DNA of 64,000 nucleotides from DASSQJ01 sp963773655. GTDB taxonomy: Bacteria > Actinomycetota > Actinomycetes > Actinomycetales > Dermatophilaceae. The DNA is taken from positions 620,001 to 684,000 of the forward strand of contig CAVZBX010000003.1 in the NCBI GenBank assembly GCA_963773655.1, in the 5' to 3' direction. Position 1 is the first letter of the stretch. Each line of letters begins with the position of its first letter. The position numbers were made by a program, and so were the translations under genes. The notes below the pieces were generated by a model, which searched no databases, was not told the origin of the DNA, and saw nothing but the letters and a program-made list of their open reading frames with translations. Positions 37,210 to 45,142 of this stretch are shown piece after piece.

Positions 37210-39566
37210 CGGTCACCCTCCCCGCTCGCCCCGGACCCCGCGGAGCGGACGCGCTCCAGTGCCCACCACACCGCCTCCGGCGTGGCCGGCGAGTCGAGGG
37301 CGACGCTCGCTCCGGGCGGCCCGAACGCGGCGACCGCCTCCCGGATGGCCTCGCGCACGGACAGCGCGAGCATGAGCGGCGGCTCGCCCACCGCCTTCGA
37401 CCCCCCGACGACGCGCTCCTCCCGCGCGTCCTCGAGCAGCGTCACCTCGAAGACGTCGGGGAGCTCGCCGATGCTGGGCAGCTTGTAGGTGCTCGCCCCG
37501 GCCGACAGGACGCGACCGCGCCCCGGCCCGTCCGAGGTGTCCCAGCGCAGCTCCTCGAGGGTCAGCCAGCCCGCCCCCTGGACGAAGCCGCCCTCCACCT
37601 GACCGACGTCGAGCAGCGGGGAGAGGCTGTCGCCGACGTCGTGGACGATGTCGACGCGCCGCACCCGGTGCACTCCGGTGAAGCCGTCGACCTCCACCTC
37701 CGTCGCCGCCGCGCCGTAGGCGAAGTAGCGGAACGGGGTCCCGGTCATCGCCACGGGGTCCCAGGCCAGGCCCTCGGTGCGGTGGAACCCGGCCGCCCAC
37801 AGCTGCACGCGGGCGAGATACCCCGTGTCGACGAGCTCGGCCCACGTCATCGCCTCCGTGCCGTGCGGCCCGGTCACCAGGCCGTCCGCGACCACGACGT
37901 CGTCCGGGCCGACGCCCCACCGCTCGGCGGCCACGCGCCGCAGCCGGCGCAGCACCTGGAGGCAGGCGTCGCGGGTGGCCGCACCGTTGAGGTCGCTGCC
38001 CGAGCTGGCGGCGGTGGCCGAGGTGTTGGGCACCTTGTCGGTGCGGGTGGGGGCGAGCCGGACCAGGTCGAGGGGGACGCCGAGGGTCGCCGCGGCCACC
38101 TGCTGGACCTTGGTGTGCAGTCCCTGGCCCATCTCGGTCCCGCCGTGGCTGACCAGCACCGAGCCGTCGCGGTAGACGTGGACGAGCGCGCCGGCCTGGT
38201 TCATCGCGGTGAACGTGAAGGCGATGCCGAACTTCACCGGGGTCACCGCCAGGGCCCGCTTGGCGTGCTCGTGGGCGGCGTTCCAGGCGGTGATGGCGCT
38301 CCGTCTGGCCCGGACGTCTCCGCGGGCGAGCACCTCGTCCCAGCAGCGGGCGGCGCGCTCGGCGTGCCGCACCTCCATCCCGTAGGGCGTGCGCTGGCCG
38401 GGTGCGTAGAGGTTGCGGCGGCGCAGCTCGAGCGGGTCCAGCCCGAGGAGGGGGGCGGCCCGACCGAGGACGTCCTCGACGACCAGCATCCCCTGCGGGC
38501 CGCCGAAGCCGCGGAACGCGGTCTGGGAGGTGGTGTGCGACAGCGTGATCCGCCCGGTCACCCGTGCCGCGGGGATGAAGTAGGCGTTGTCCACGTGGAG
38601 CAGGGCCCGGGCGAGGACGGGCTGGGAGAGGTCGATGCTCCAGCCGCCGTCGAGGGTGATGGTGGCGTCGAGCCCGAGGATCCGTCCGTCGGGGGCGAAC
38701 CCCGCGCGGTAGCGGGCGAGCATCCCGTGCCGCTTGCCCGTCATCGCCACGTCCTGCGCCCGGGTCAGCCGCACGCGCACCGGGCGGCCCGTGAGCCGGG
38801 CCCCGAGGGCCGCTACCGCGGCGAAGCCGTGCGGCTGCATCTCCTTGCCGCCGAACCCGCCCCCCATCCGCAGGCACTGCACGGTGACCGCGTGGCTGGG
38901 CACGCCGAGGACGTGGGCGACGACCTGCTGGGTCTCGGTCGGGTGCTGGGTGCTGCTGTGCACGAGCACCTGGCCGCCCTCGTCGACGAGCGCGATCGCC
39001 GCATGGGTCTCGAGGTAGAAGTGCTCCTGCCCCGCGGCGTCGAGCTCGCCCTCGATGACGAGCGCCGCGCCGTCGAGCGCCGCCTCGACGTCCCCCCGCT
39101 CGAGGTGGGCGGTCTCGCCCTGGTAGCTGTTCGCGGCCTCGGCCTCGCGCACGCCGACGAGCGCCGGCAGCATGTCGTAGTCCACGGTCACCGCCTCGGC
39201 CCCGAGCCTCGCGGCCTCCGCGCTCTCGCCGAGCACCCAGCACACCGCGTGCCCGTGGAACATCACCTCCCGGGGGAAGAGCGGCTCGTCGGGTGCGGCG
39301 GAGGCCAGGTTGGCCCCGGGGACGTCGTCGCCGGTGAGCACCCGGACGACGCCGGGTACGTCGAGGGCGGCCGCCGTCCCGATGCGCCCGACGTTCGCGT
39401 GGGCGTGCGGGGCGCGGACCGGGTGGGCGTGCAGGAGGCCGGGGGTGCGGACGGCGAGGTCGTCGGTGTAGAGCGCCGCCCCGGTGACGTGCAGCGCGGC
39501 GGACTCGTGGGGGACCGCGCGGCCCAGCACCTCGCGGGCGGCGCGTGGGGTGTCGACGGCCGTCAC
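37206..39566 (-). CDS. xdhB: Xanthine dehydrogenase, molybdopterin-binding subunit
   Basis: A 786-residue subunit of the xanthine oxidase family. LRMGGGFGGKEMQPHG and TAFRGFGGPQG bind the cofactor and substrate (arginine of the FRGFG motif), HGGTEMGQGLHTK lies in the cofactor domain, and KAVGEPPLMLALSVREAIR holds the catalytic glutamate. It hydroxylates hypoxanthine and xanthine. It starts at a GTG overlapping the xdhA stop (GTGA) and ends the same way on xdhC. Length is standard. Confidence 0.95.
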   Translation of the reverse strand: MTAVDTPRAAREVLGRAVPHESAALHVTGAALYTDDLAVRTPGLLHAHPVRAPHAHANVGRIGTAAALDVPGVVRVLTGDDVPGANLASAAPDEPLFPREVMFHGHAVCWVLGESAEAARLGAEAVTVDYDMLPALVGVREAEAANSYQGETAHLERGDVEAALDGAALVIEGELDAAGQEHFYLETHAAIALVDEGGQVLVHSSTQHPTETQQVVAHVLGVPSHAVTVQCLRMGGGFGGKEMQPHGFAAVAALGARLTGRPVRVRLTRAQDVAMTGKRHGMLARYRAGFAPDGRILGLDATITLDGGWSIDLSQPVLARALLHVDNAYFIPAARVTGRITLSHTTSQTAFRGFGGPQGMLVVEDVLGRAAPLLGLDPLELRRRNLYAPGQRTPYGMEVRHAERAARCWDEVLARGDVRARRSAITAWNAAHEHAKRALAVTPVKFGIAFTFTAMNQAGALVHVYRDGSVLVSHGGTEMGQGLHTKVQQVAAATLGVPLDLVRLAPTRTDKVPNTSATAASSGSDLNGAATRDACLQVLRRLRRVAAERWGVGPDDVVVADGLVTGPHGTEAMTWAELVDTGYLARVQLWAAGFHRTEGLAWDPVAMTGTPFRYFAYGAAATEVEVDGFTGVHRVRRVDIVHDVGDSLSPLLDVGQVEGGFVQGAGWLTLEELRWDTSDGPGRGRVLSAGASTYKLPSIGELPDVFEVTLLEDAREERVVGGSKAVGEPPLMLALSVREAIREAVAAFGPPGASVALDSPATPEAVWWALERVRSAGSGASGEGDR

Positions 39567-41002
39567 GCGGGCACCGCCCGGCCGCGGGCGTGGAGCGCAC
39601 GCAGCGAGGAGCCCAGCATCGCTCGCCGGTAGGCGGCACTGGCGCGCAGGTCGTCCAGCGGGGTCCCCTCGCCGGCGAGCACGGCGGCGGCGTCCTCGAC
39701 GGTGCCCGCGTCCCACGGCTGTCCCTCGAGCGTGTCCTCGGTGGCGCGGGCCCGCACGGGGGTGGCCGCGATGCCGCCGAGCCCGATCCGGGCCCGCCGC
39801 ACGGTGCCGCCGGAGACGTCCAGCGCGAAGGCGACGGCGACGCCGGAGATGTCGTCGAGTCGACGCTTCGCCACCTTGTGGAAGGCGGCGAGGGGGCTCG
39901 GCGGCAGCGGAACCCTGATGCCGAGGATGAGCTCGTCCGGCGCGAGGACCGTCGTGCGGTAGCCGGTGAAGAACTCGTCGGCCGCGACCTCGCGCTCGCC
40001 GCGGACGGAGGCCAGGACCAGCCGTGCCTCCAGGGCCAGCAGGCCCGGCGCGAGGTCGCCGATCGGCGACGCGGTGGCGAGGTTTCCCCCGATGGTCGCG
40101 GAGTTGCGGACCAGGCGGGACGCGAACTGCGGGAGCAGGTCCTCGAGCAGGGGCACCCGCCCGGCCACGACCGGCTCGACCTCGCTCAGGCTCAGCGCCG
40201 CCCCGAGCTCGAGCACGTCGTCGCCGACCAGCACCCGGCGCAGCTCGGGCAGCCGGTCGACGGCGACGACGTGCCGCGCCCGGGCCCCGCGCAGGTTGAC
40301 CTCGACGCCCCAGTCCGTCGACCCGGCGACGACGACGGCGTCGGGGTCGTCGGAGAGAGCGACGAGCGCGGAGTCGAGGTCCGCGGGCCGTTCCAGGACC
40401 CGGTCGCCGGCCCCCACGCGCACCGCTCCCGCCGCGGGCACCGGTCGCCGGCAGCGTGCCGCGAGCGGGTCCTCGGCGCCGGGCACGCCGAGGGCCCTGA
40501 CGGCGTCCCGGACGGGTCGGTAGCCGGTGCAGCGGCAGAGGTTTCCCGCGACCGCCTCGAGGTCGACGTCGCCCGCACCGGCCCCGGGGCGGTGGCCGTC
40601 GGCGGCGGGGGCCGGTGCCGGCCCGCGGCCGGGTCGGTAGTACTCGGCCGCGAGGCTGCAGACGAACCCCGGGGTGCAGTACCCGCACTGCGACGCACCC
40701 CGTGCGGCCAGCTCGCGCTGCACCGGGTGGAGGGCGTCGGGGCCGCCGAGGCCCTCCGCCGTGAGGACCTCCTGTCCGGCGAGCGAGGCCGCCGGGAGCA
40801 GGCAGGCGTTGACGTTGGTCCAGCGACCCGCACCGGAGTCCTCGCGCAGGACCAGCACCGCACAGGCCCCGCACTCACCCTCCGCGCAGCCCTCCTTGGC
40901 GCCGGTGAGGCCGAGCCCGCGCACGAAGTCCAGTGCGGTCGTCGACGGGTCGGTGCCGTCCAGGGAACGGGGGACCCCGTTCACCGTCACGGACGCGAGC
41001 AC
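39563..41002 (-). CDS. xdhA: Xanthine dehydrogenase, fused [2Fe-2S]/FAD subunit
   Basis: A 479-residue small subunit. The N-terminal ferredoxin-like cluster (GCAEGECGACAV plus a later cysteine in NVNACL) is followed by the second cluster (QCGYCTPGF and NLCRCTGYRPV). The FAD domain has VVVAGSTDWGVE and NSATIGGNLATASPIGD. The GTG at 41002 has GAGGAGGAGG eight bases upstream; the open frame extends further but has no such site. With xdhB and xdhC it forms a coupled operon for purine oxidation. It is divergent from the methyltransferase gene. Confidence 0.94.
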   Translation of the reverse strand: MLASVTVNGVPRSLDGTDPSTTALDFVRGLGLTGAKEGCAEGECGACAVLVLREDSGAGRWTNVNACLLPAASLAGQEVLTAEGLGGPDALHPVQRELAARGASQCGYCTPGFVCSLAAEYYRPGRGPAPAPAADGHRPGAGAGDVDLEAVAGNLCRCTGYRPVRDAVRALGVPGAEDPLAARCRRPVPAAGAVRVGAGDRVLERPADLDSALVALSDDPDAVVVAGSTDWGVEVNLRGARARHVVAVDRLPELRRVLVGDDVLELGAALSLSEVEPVVAGRVPLLEDLLPQFASRLVRNSATIGGNLATASPIGDLAPGLLALEARLVLASVRGEREVAADEFFTGYRTTVLAPDELILGIRVPLPPSPLAAFHKVAKRRLDDISGVAVAFALDVSGGTVRRARIGLGGIAATPVRARATEDTLEGQPWDAGTVEDAAAVLAGEGTPLDDLRASAAYRRAMLGSSLRALHARGRAVPA

Positions 41003-41231
41003 GGCGCACCTCCTCCTCGACGGCGCTCCGTTCATCATGGCCCCACCATGGTCCCCGCGCCACATCCTCCGGCCGGGCGCCCCGAGTGTCGCTACTCGGG
41101 GGCGCGGGCTCTGACCCACCTCCTGGCGACGAGCGCGGGACCGGTGCAGTGGTCGAACGACCACCGTTCCGTTCGCCCCCGGACGCCGGCGGGTGGCGTG
41201 GGACAGCCGGTGCGCGGCCGGGCCGACGCCC

Positions 41232-41237
41232 TAGGCT
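41232..41237 (+). promoter_or_regulatory. -10 box for leaderless methyltransferase gene
   Basis: TAGGCT followed by seven bases and the ATG at 41245. Confidence 0.5.
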
Positions 41238-41244
41238 CGTCCCG

Positions 41245-42747
41245 ATGCCCCCGAACCCACCCCGTGTCGACGACGGCCTGATCACGCGGCTGCGTGCCGA
41301 CCTCCAGGCGTCGGGGTTCACCGTGGCCGGGGTCACCGAGCTGCTCGGGCCGATGGCTGCGGCGGCGCTCGGGCGCGACCAGGCCCTCCCGGCCCAGCGG
41401 GTCGCGGCCGGGTCCGCCGATCCGCGGGCCGTGCTCGTACGGCTGTTCACGCTCGGCGACCCGGTCGACGCGGCGGAGGTCGAGGCGGCGCTGCCCTCGC
41501 TCGGCGTCGCCGGCGCGGTCGACCTCGGCCTCGTGGCCCCGGAGGGGGACGCCGTCGTGGCCCGCTGCGACCTGCGGCCGTACGCGGCGGACGGCTCGGA
41601 CTGGTGGGTGGCGTCCGACCTCGGCGAGCTGGCCACCGGCCGGCCCCTGACCCCCGACCACGTCCTCGGCGTGGGCGGCGCGTCCACCACGCTCGCCACC
41701 TGGACGCCTCGGCCCCACGTGGCCCGCGCGCTCGACCTCGGCACCGGCTGCGGGGTGCAGGCGCTCCACCTCGGGTCCCACGCCGACGAGGTCGTCGTCA
41801 CCGACGTCTCCCGGCGGGCCCTCGGCTACGCGCGCTTCAACGCGGCGCTGGACCGGGTGGGCTGGGACGTCCGCGAGGGCTCGATGTTCGAGCCGGTCGC
41901 CGGTGAGCACTTCGACCTCGTCATCAGCAACCCGCCGTTCGTCATCACCCCGCGCTCCGGCGCCGTCCCGCGCTTCGAGTACCGCGACGCCGGGGCGGCG
42001 GGCGACGCCGTGGTGCGCCACCTGGTCCGGCGGGTGGGCGACCACCTCGCCCCCGGCGGCGTGGCCCAGCTGCTCGGGAACTGGGAGGTGCCCCGCGGCG
42101 CCACCTGGCTGGACGTCGTGGGGGAGTGGCTGGCCGGCACCGGCCTCGACGCCTGGGTGGTGCAGCGCGAGGTCCAGGACCCGGCCGCGTACGCCGAGAC
42201 GTGGGCCCGCGACGGTGGCCACCACTCGGGAACGGTGGACTTCAACGCGATGTACTCGGCGTGGCTCGACGACTTCGCGGCCCGCGACGTCGAGTCGATC
42301 GGGTTCGGCGTCGTCACCCTCCAGCGCCCGCGCACCGACCGGGATCCGTTCACCGACCTCATGGACGTCGGGTGGCAGGTCGAGTCGCCCATGGGGCCGA
42401 CCGTGCTCGCCGGGCTGGCGGCCCGGACCTGGCTCACCGAGCACGACGACGGCGCCGTGCTCGACACCGCCTGGCGGTGCGCGGAGGACGTCGACGTCGA
42501 GCAGCACACCGTTCCGGGTGCGGCCGACCCCACCGTCATCCTGCTGCGTCAGGGAGGCGGGCTACGACGCCAGCTCGCCCTCTCCACGGTCACCGCCGCC
42601 TACGTCTCGGTCTGCGACGGCGAGCTCACCGCCCGGGCCGCCGCGGCCGCCATCGCGGGGCTGCTCGACCTCGACGACGCCGCGGTGCGCGAGGAGGTCG
42701 TCGCCCTGACCCGCGAGGCGGCCAAGGACGGGCTGCTCCGCCCCTGA
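41245..42747 (+). CDS. Class I SAM-dependent methyltransferase (NPPF type)
   Basis: A 500-residue methyltransferase. The SAM-binding loop is ALDLGTGCGVQALHL, motif II is VVVTDVSRRAL and the catalytic NPPF motif is in VISNPPFVITP, as in N5-glutamine and adenine N6 methyltransferases. The N-terminal 140 residues and the C-terminal 200 residues (a winged-helix-like and a DUF-type region) match the actinobacterial family found near topA and hppA (SCO3545 neighbourhood). A TAGGCT box seven bases upstream predicts a leaderless start. The target (protein glutamine, rRNA or DNA) is not known. Confidence 0.85.
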   Translation: MPPNPPRVDDGLITRLRADLQASGFTVAGVTELLGPMAAAALGRDQALPAQRVAAGSADPRAVLVRLFTLGDPVDAAEVEAALPSLGVAGAVDLGLVAPEGDAVVARCDLRPYAADGSDWWVASDLGELATGRPLTPDHVLGVGGASTTLATWTPRPHVARALDLGTGCGVQALHLGSHADEVVVTDVSRRALGYARFNAALDRVGWDVREGSMFEPVAGEHFDLVISNPPFVITPRSGAVPRFEYRDAGAAGDAVVRHLVRRVGDHLAPGGVAQLLGNWEVPRGATWLDVVGEWLAGTGLDAWVVQREVQDPAAYAETWARDGGHHSGTVDFNAMYSAWLDDFAARDVESIGFGVVTLQRPRTDRDPFTDLMDVGWQVESPMGPTVLAGLAARTWLTEHDDGAVLDTAWRCAEDVDVEQHTVPGAADPTVILLRQGGGLRRQLALSTVTAAYVSVCDGELTARAAAAAIAGLLDLDDAAVREEVVALTREAAKDGLLRP

Positions 42748-42775
42748 CGGCCCACGCGCCGCCCACGGAAACTGC

Positions 42776-42804
42776 TTGTGAGTGAGTGCTCACTCACTTA
42801 TCGT
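42776..42804 (+). promoter_or_regulatory. Promoter with overlapping operator for the TetR/ABC operon
   Basis: -35 TTGTGA (42776-42781), 17-base spacer, -10 TATCGT (42799-42804). A nearly perfect dyad GTGAGTGAG-N2-CTCACTCAC (42778-42797) covers the -35 and spacer. It is the typical size of a TetR operator, so autorepression is expected. The TSS would be about 42811, next to the GTG at 42813. Confidence 0.7.
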
Positions 42805-42812
42805 GGACCCTC

Positions 42813-43409
42813 GTGACCCCACGTGCACCGGCCATGAGCCCCCACGACCGTCGCGCCACGATCGTCGAGGTGGCCCTGCCACTGCTCCAGGAGCACGGCG
42901 CCGGCCTCACGACCAAGCAGGTGGCGGAGGCGGCGGGGATCGCCGAGGGCACGTTGTTCCGGGCCTTCGGCACCAAGGACGAGCTCGTGCACGCCTGCGC
43001 CACAGCGGTCTTCGACACCAAGGACGTCGTCGAGCGGTTGCGCGCCGTCGACCGTGGGCAGTCCCTCGACGACCGGTTGGCCGAGGGCGTCGGCATCATG
43101 CTCGAGCACGTGGGTCGCATCATCGGGCTGATGTCGACCCTCCACGCCGCGGGCGTGGCCCCGCTGCGGCACCCCGAGGGGGAGGCGCCCAGACGCCCCC
43201 GGATGAGCGACCCCGAGGTCGACGCCGCGTTCGTCGAGCTCGTCGGCGCGGACGCCGACCGCCTGCGCCTCGACCCCGGCGACGTCGTCACCGTCCTCGG
43301 ACAGCTCACCCTGGCCAGCGCGCACCCGATGTTCCCGGGCCGCGCGATGACCCCGGCGGAGATCGTCTCCGTCGTGCTCGACGGCACCCGGAAGGCAGGA
43401 AACCGCTGA
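42813..43409 (+). CDS. TetR family transcriptional regulator
   Basis: A 198-residue repressor. The helix-turn-helix (TTKQVAEAAGIAEGTLFRAFGTKDEL) is in the N-terminal 60 residues and the C-terminal ligand domain is variable. The GTG at 42813 is preferred because the -10 box ends eight bases upstream, giving a leaderless message; the ATG at 42834 is the alternative. Its stop overlaps the ABC gene start (TGATG). The dyad operator sits directly over its promoter, so it probably represses itself and the downstream exporter, and a substrate of the exporter is a likely inducer. Confidence 0.93.
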   Translation: MTPRAPAMSPHDRRATIVEVALPLLQEHGAGLTTKQVAEAAGIAEGTLFRAFGTKDELVHACATAVFDTKDVVERLRAVDRGQSLDDRLAEGVGIMLEHVGRIIGLMSTLHAAGVAPLRHPEGEAPRRPRMSDPEVDAAFVELVGADADRLRLDPGDVVTVLGQLTLASAHPMFPGRAMTPAEIVSVVLDGTRKAGNR

Positions 43410-45142
43410 TGCTCTACCGCCTCCTGCGCACTCACCTGGCCCCCTACACGGCCCCGCTCACCCTCCTCCTCGGCCTCCAGCTCGTCGGCACGCTCGCCTC
43501 GCTCTACCTGCCGAGCCTCAACGGCCGGATCATCGACGAGGGAGTGTCCACCGGCGACACCGCCTTCATCCTCGGCGCCGGCGCCGCCATGCTCGCCGTG
43601 TCGCTCGTCCAGATCCTCGCGACCATCGGCGCCACGCGCATCGGCGCGCTCACCTCCGCCTCGGTCGGCCGGGACATCCGGCAGGCGGTGTTCCGCCGCG
43701 TCGGTGGCTTCTCGGCTCAGGAGCTGTCGCGCTTCGGCGCCCCGACCCTGATCAGCCGCAACACCAACGACGTCACGCAGGTCCAGCAGGTGACCTACAT
43801 GATGCTCGCGATGATGGTGACGGCGCCGATCATGATGGTCGGCGGCATCATCATGGCGGTCCGCGAGGACGTCGGGCTCGCCTGGCTCGTCGCCGTCGCC
43901 GTCCCGCTCCTCGGCGTCTCGGTGGGCCTGGTCATCTGGCGGATGATCCCCCACTTCCAGGCCATGCAACGCGCCGTCGACACCGTCAACCGCATCCTGC
44001 GCGAGCAGATCACCGGCATCCGGGTGGTCCGGGCCTTCGTCCGCGAGGACGTCGAGGGCGAGCGCTTCGCCGGGGCCAACCGCACCTACACCGGCACCGC
44101 GCTCGCCGTCGGCCGGCTGATGGCGCTGGCGTTCCCCATCGTCATGGTCATCTTCAACGCCTCGACCGTCGCCGTCTTCTGGTTCGGCGCCCAGCGGGTC
44201 GAGTCCGGCGAGATGGAGGTCGGTGCGCTCATCGCCTTCATGCAGTACCTCGTCCAGATCCTCATGTCGGTGATGATGGCGACCTTCATGTCGATGATGC
44301 TGCCCCGCGCCTCGGTCTCGGCCGGTCGCATCAGCGAGGTCCTCGACACCGAGTCCAGCGTCCACGCCCCGTCCGACCCCGTGCCGATCCCCACCGGCCC
44401 GGTCGCCGTCGAGCTGCGGGCCGCGAGCTTCGCCTACCCCGGCGCCGAGAAGCCCGTCCTGCGCGGGATCTCCTTCACGGCCGGGCCCGGCACGACGACG
44501 GCCGTCGTCGGCTCCACGGGTGCGGGGAAGACGACGCTGGTCGGCCTCGTACCGAGGCTGCACGACGTCACCGCCGGCGCCGTGCTCGTCGGCGGCGTCG
44601 ACGTTCGGGACGCGGCGCCGGAGGACCTGTGGTCGCGCATCGGGCTCGTGCCGCAGCGGCCGTACCTGTTCACCGGCACCGTGGCGAGCAACCTGCGCTA
44701 CGGCGACCCCGACGCCACCGACGACGAGCTCTGGCAGGCCCTGCGGGTCGCCCAGGCGGAGGACTTCGTGCGGGCCATGCCCGGCGGACTCGACGCCCAC
44801 ATCGCCCAGGGGGGCACCAACGTCAGCGGGGGCCAGCGCCAGCGGCTGGCCATCGCCCGGGCGCTGGTCAAGCGCCCGGACGTCTACCTCTTCGACGACG
44901 CGTTCTCCGCGCTCGACGTCGCCACCGACGCCCGGCTGCGGGCCGCGCTGCGGCCGATGACGCGCGAGTCGGCGGTGCTCGTCGTCGCCCAGCGGGTCTC
45001 CACCATCGTGCACGCCGACCGGATCCTCGTCCTCGACGACGGGGCCGTCGTCGGCGACGGCACCCACGAGGAGCTCCTCGTCACCTGTCCGACGTACGAG
45101 GAGATCGTCCGCTCCCAGCAGGCCGTGGAGGAGGTGGCATGA
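43409..45142 (+). CDS. ABC exporter half-transporter, degenerate-site subunit
   Basis: A 577-residue ABCB-type exporter half: six membrane helices then an ATPase domain with Walker A GSTGAGKTT and signature NVSGGQRQR. The Walker B reads VYLFDDAFSALD, so the catalytic glutamate is aspartate, and the switch region is VVAQRVST, with Gln replacing the switch His. This is the signature of the non-catalytic half of heterodimeric exporters (TM287/288, TmrAB, BmrCD). It is translated in overlap with the second subunit (ATGA). It is likely a drug, lipid or peptide exporter under TetR control. Confidence 0.93.
   Translation: MLYRLLRTHLAPYTAPLTLLLGLQLVGTLASLYLPSLNGRIIDEGVSTGDTAFILGAGAAMLAVSLVQILATIGATRIGALTSASVGRDIRQAVFRRVGGFSAQELSRFGAPTLISRNTNDVTQVQQVTYMMLAMMVTAPIMMVGGIIMAVREDVGLAWLVAVAVPLLGVSVGLVIWRMIPHFQAMQRAVDTVNRILREQITGIRVVRAFVREDVEGERFAGANRTYTGTALAVGRLMALAFPIVMVIFNASTVAVFWFGAQRVESGEMEVGALIAFMQYLVQILMSVMMATFMSMMLPRASVSAGRISEVLDTESSVHAPSDPVPIPTGPVAVELRAASFAYPGAEKPVLRGISFTAGPGTTTAVVGSTGAGKTTLVGLVPRLHDVTAGAVLVGGVDVRDAAPEDLWSRIGLVPQRPYLFTGTVASNLRYGDPDATDDELWQALRVAQAEDFVRAMPGGLDAHIAQGGTNVSGGQRQRLAIARALVKRPDVYLFDDAFSALDVATDARLRAALRPMTRESAVLVVAQRVSTIVHADRILVLDDGAVVGDGTHEELLVTCPTYEEIVRSQQAVEEVA

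Noticed and set aside
33785..37216. 1143-residue minus-strand open frame antisense to hppA
   Set aside because: It covers the hppA coding region, has low-complexity charged composition, and lacks any domain; it is a shadow of the strongly biased hppA codons.
37206..40874. 1222-residue minus-strand frame
   Set aside because: Only its last 786 residues are real (xdhB). The rest is arginine/glycine-rich translation of xdhA in the wrong frame.
42794..45067. 757-residue minus-strand frame antisense to the first ABC gene
   Set aside because: Asp/Glu/His-rich low-complexity sequence opposite a well-supported transporter gene.
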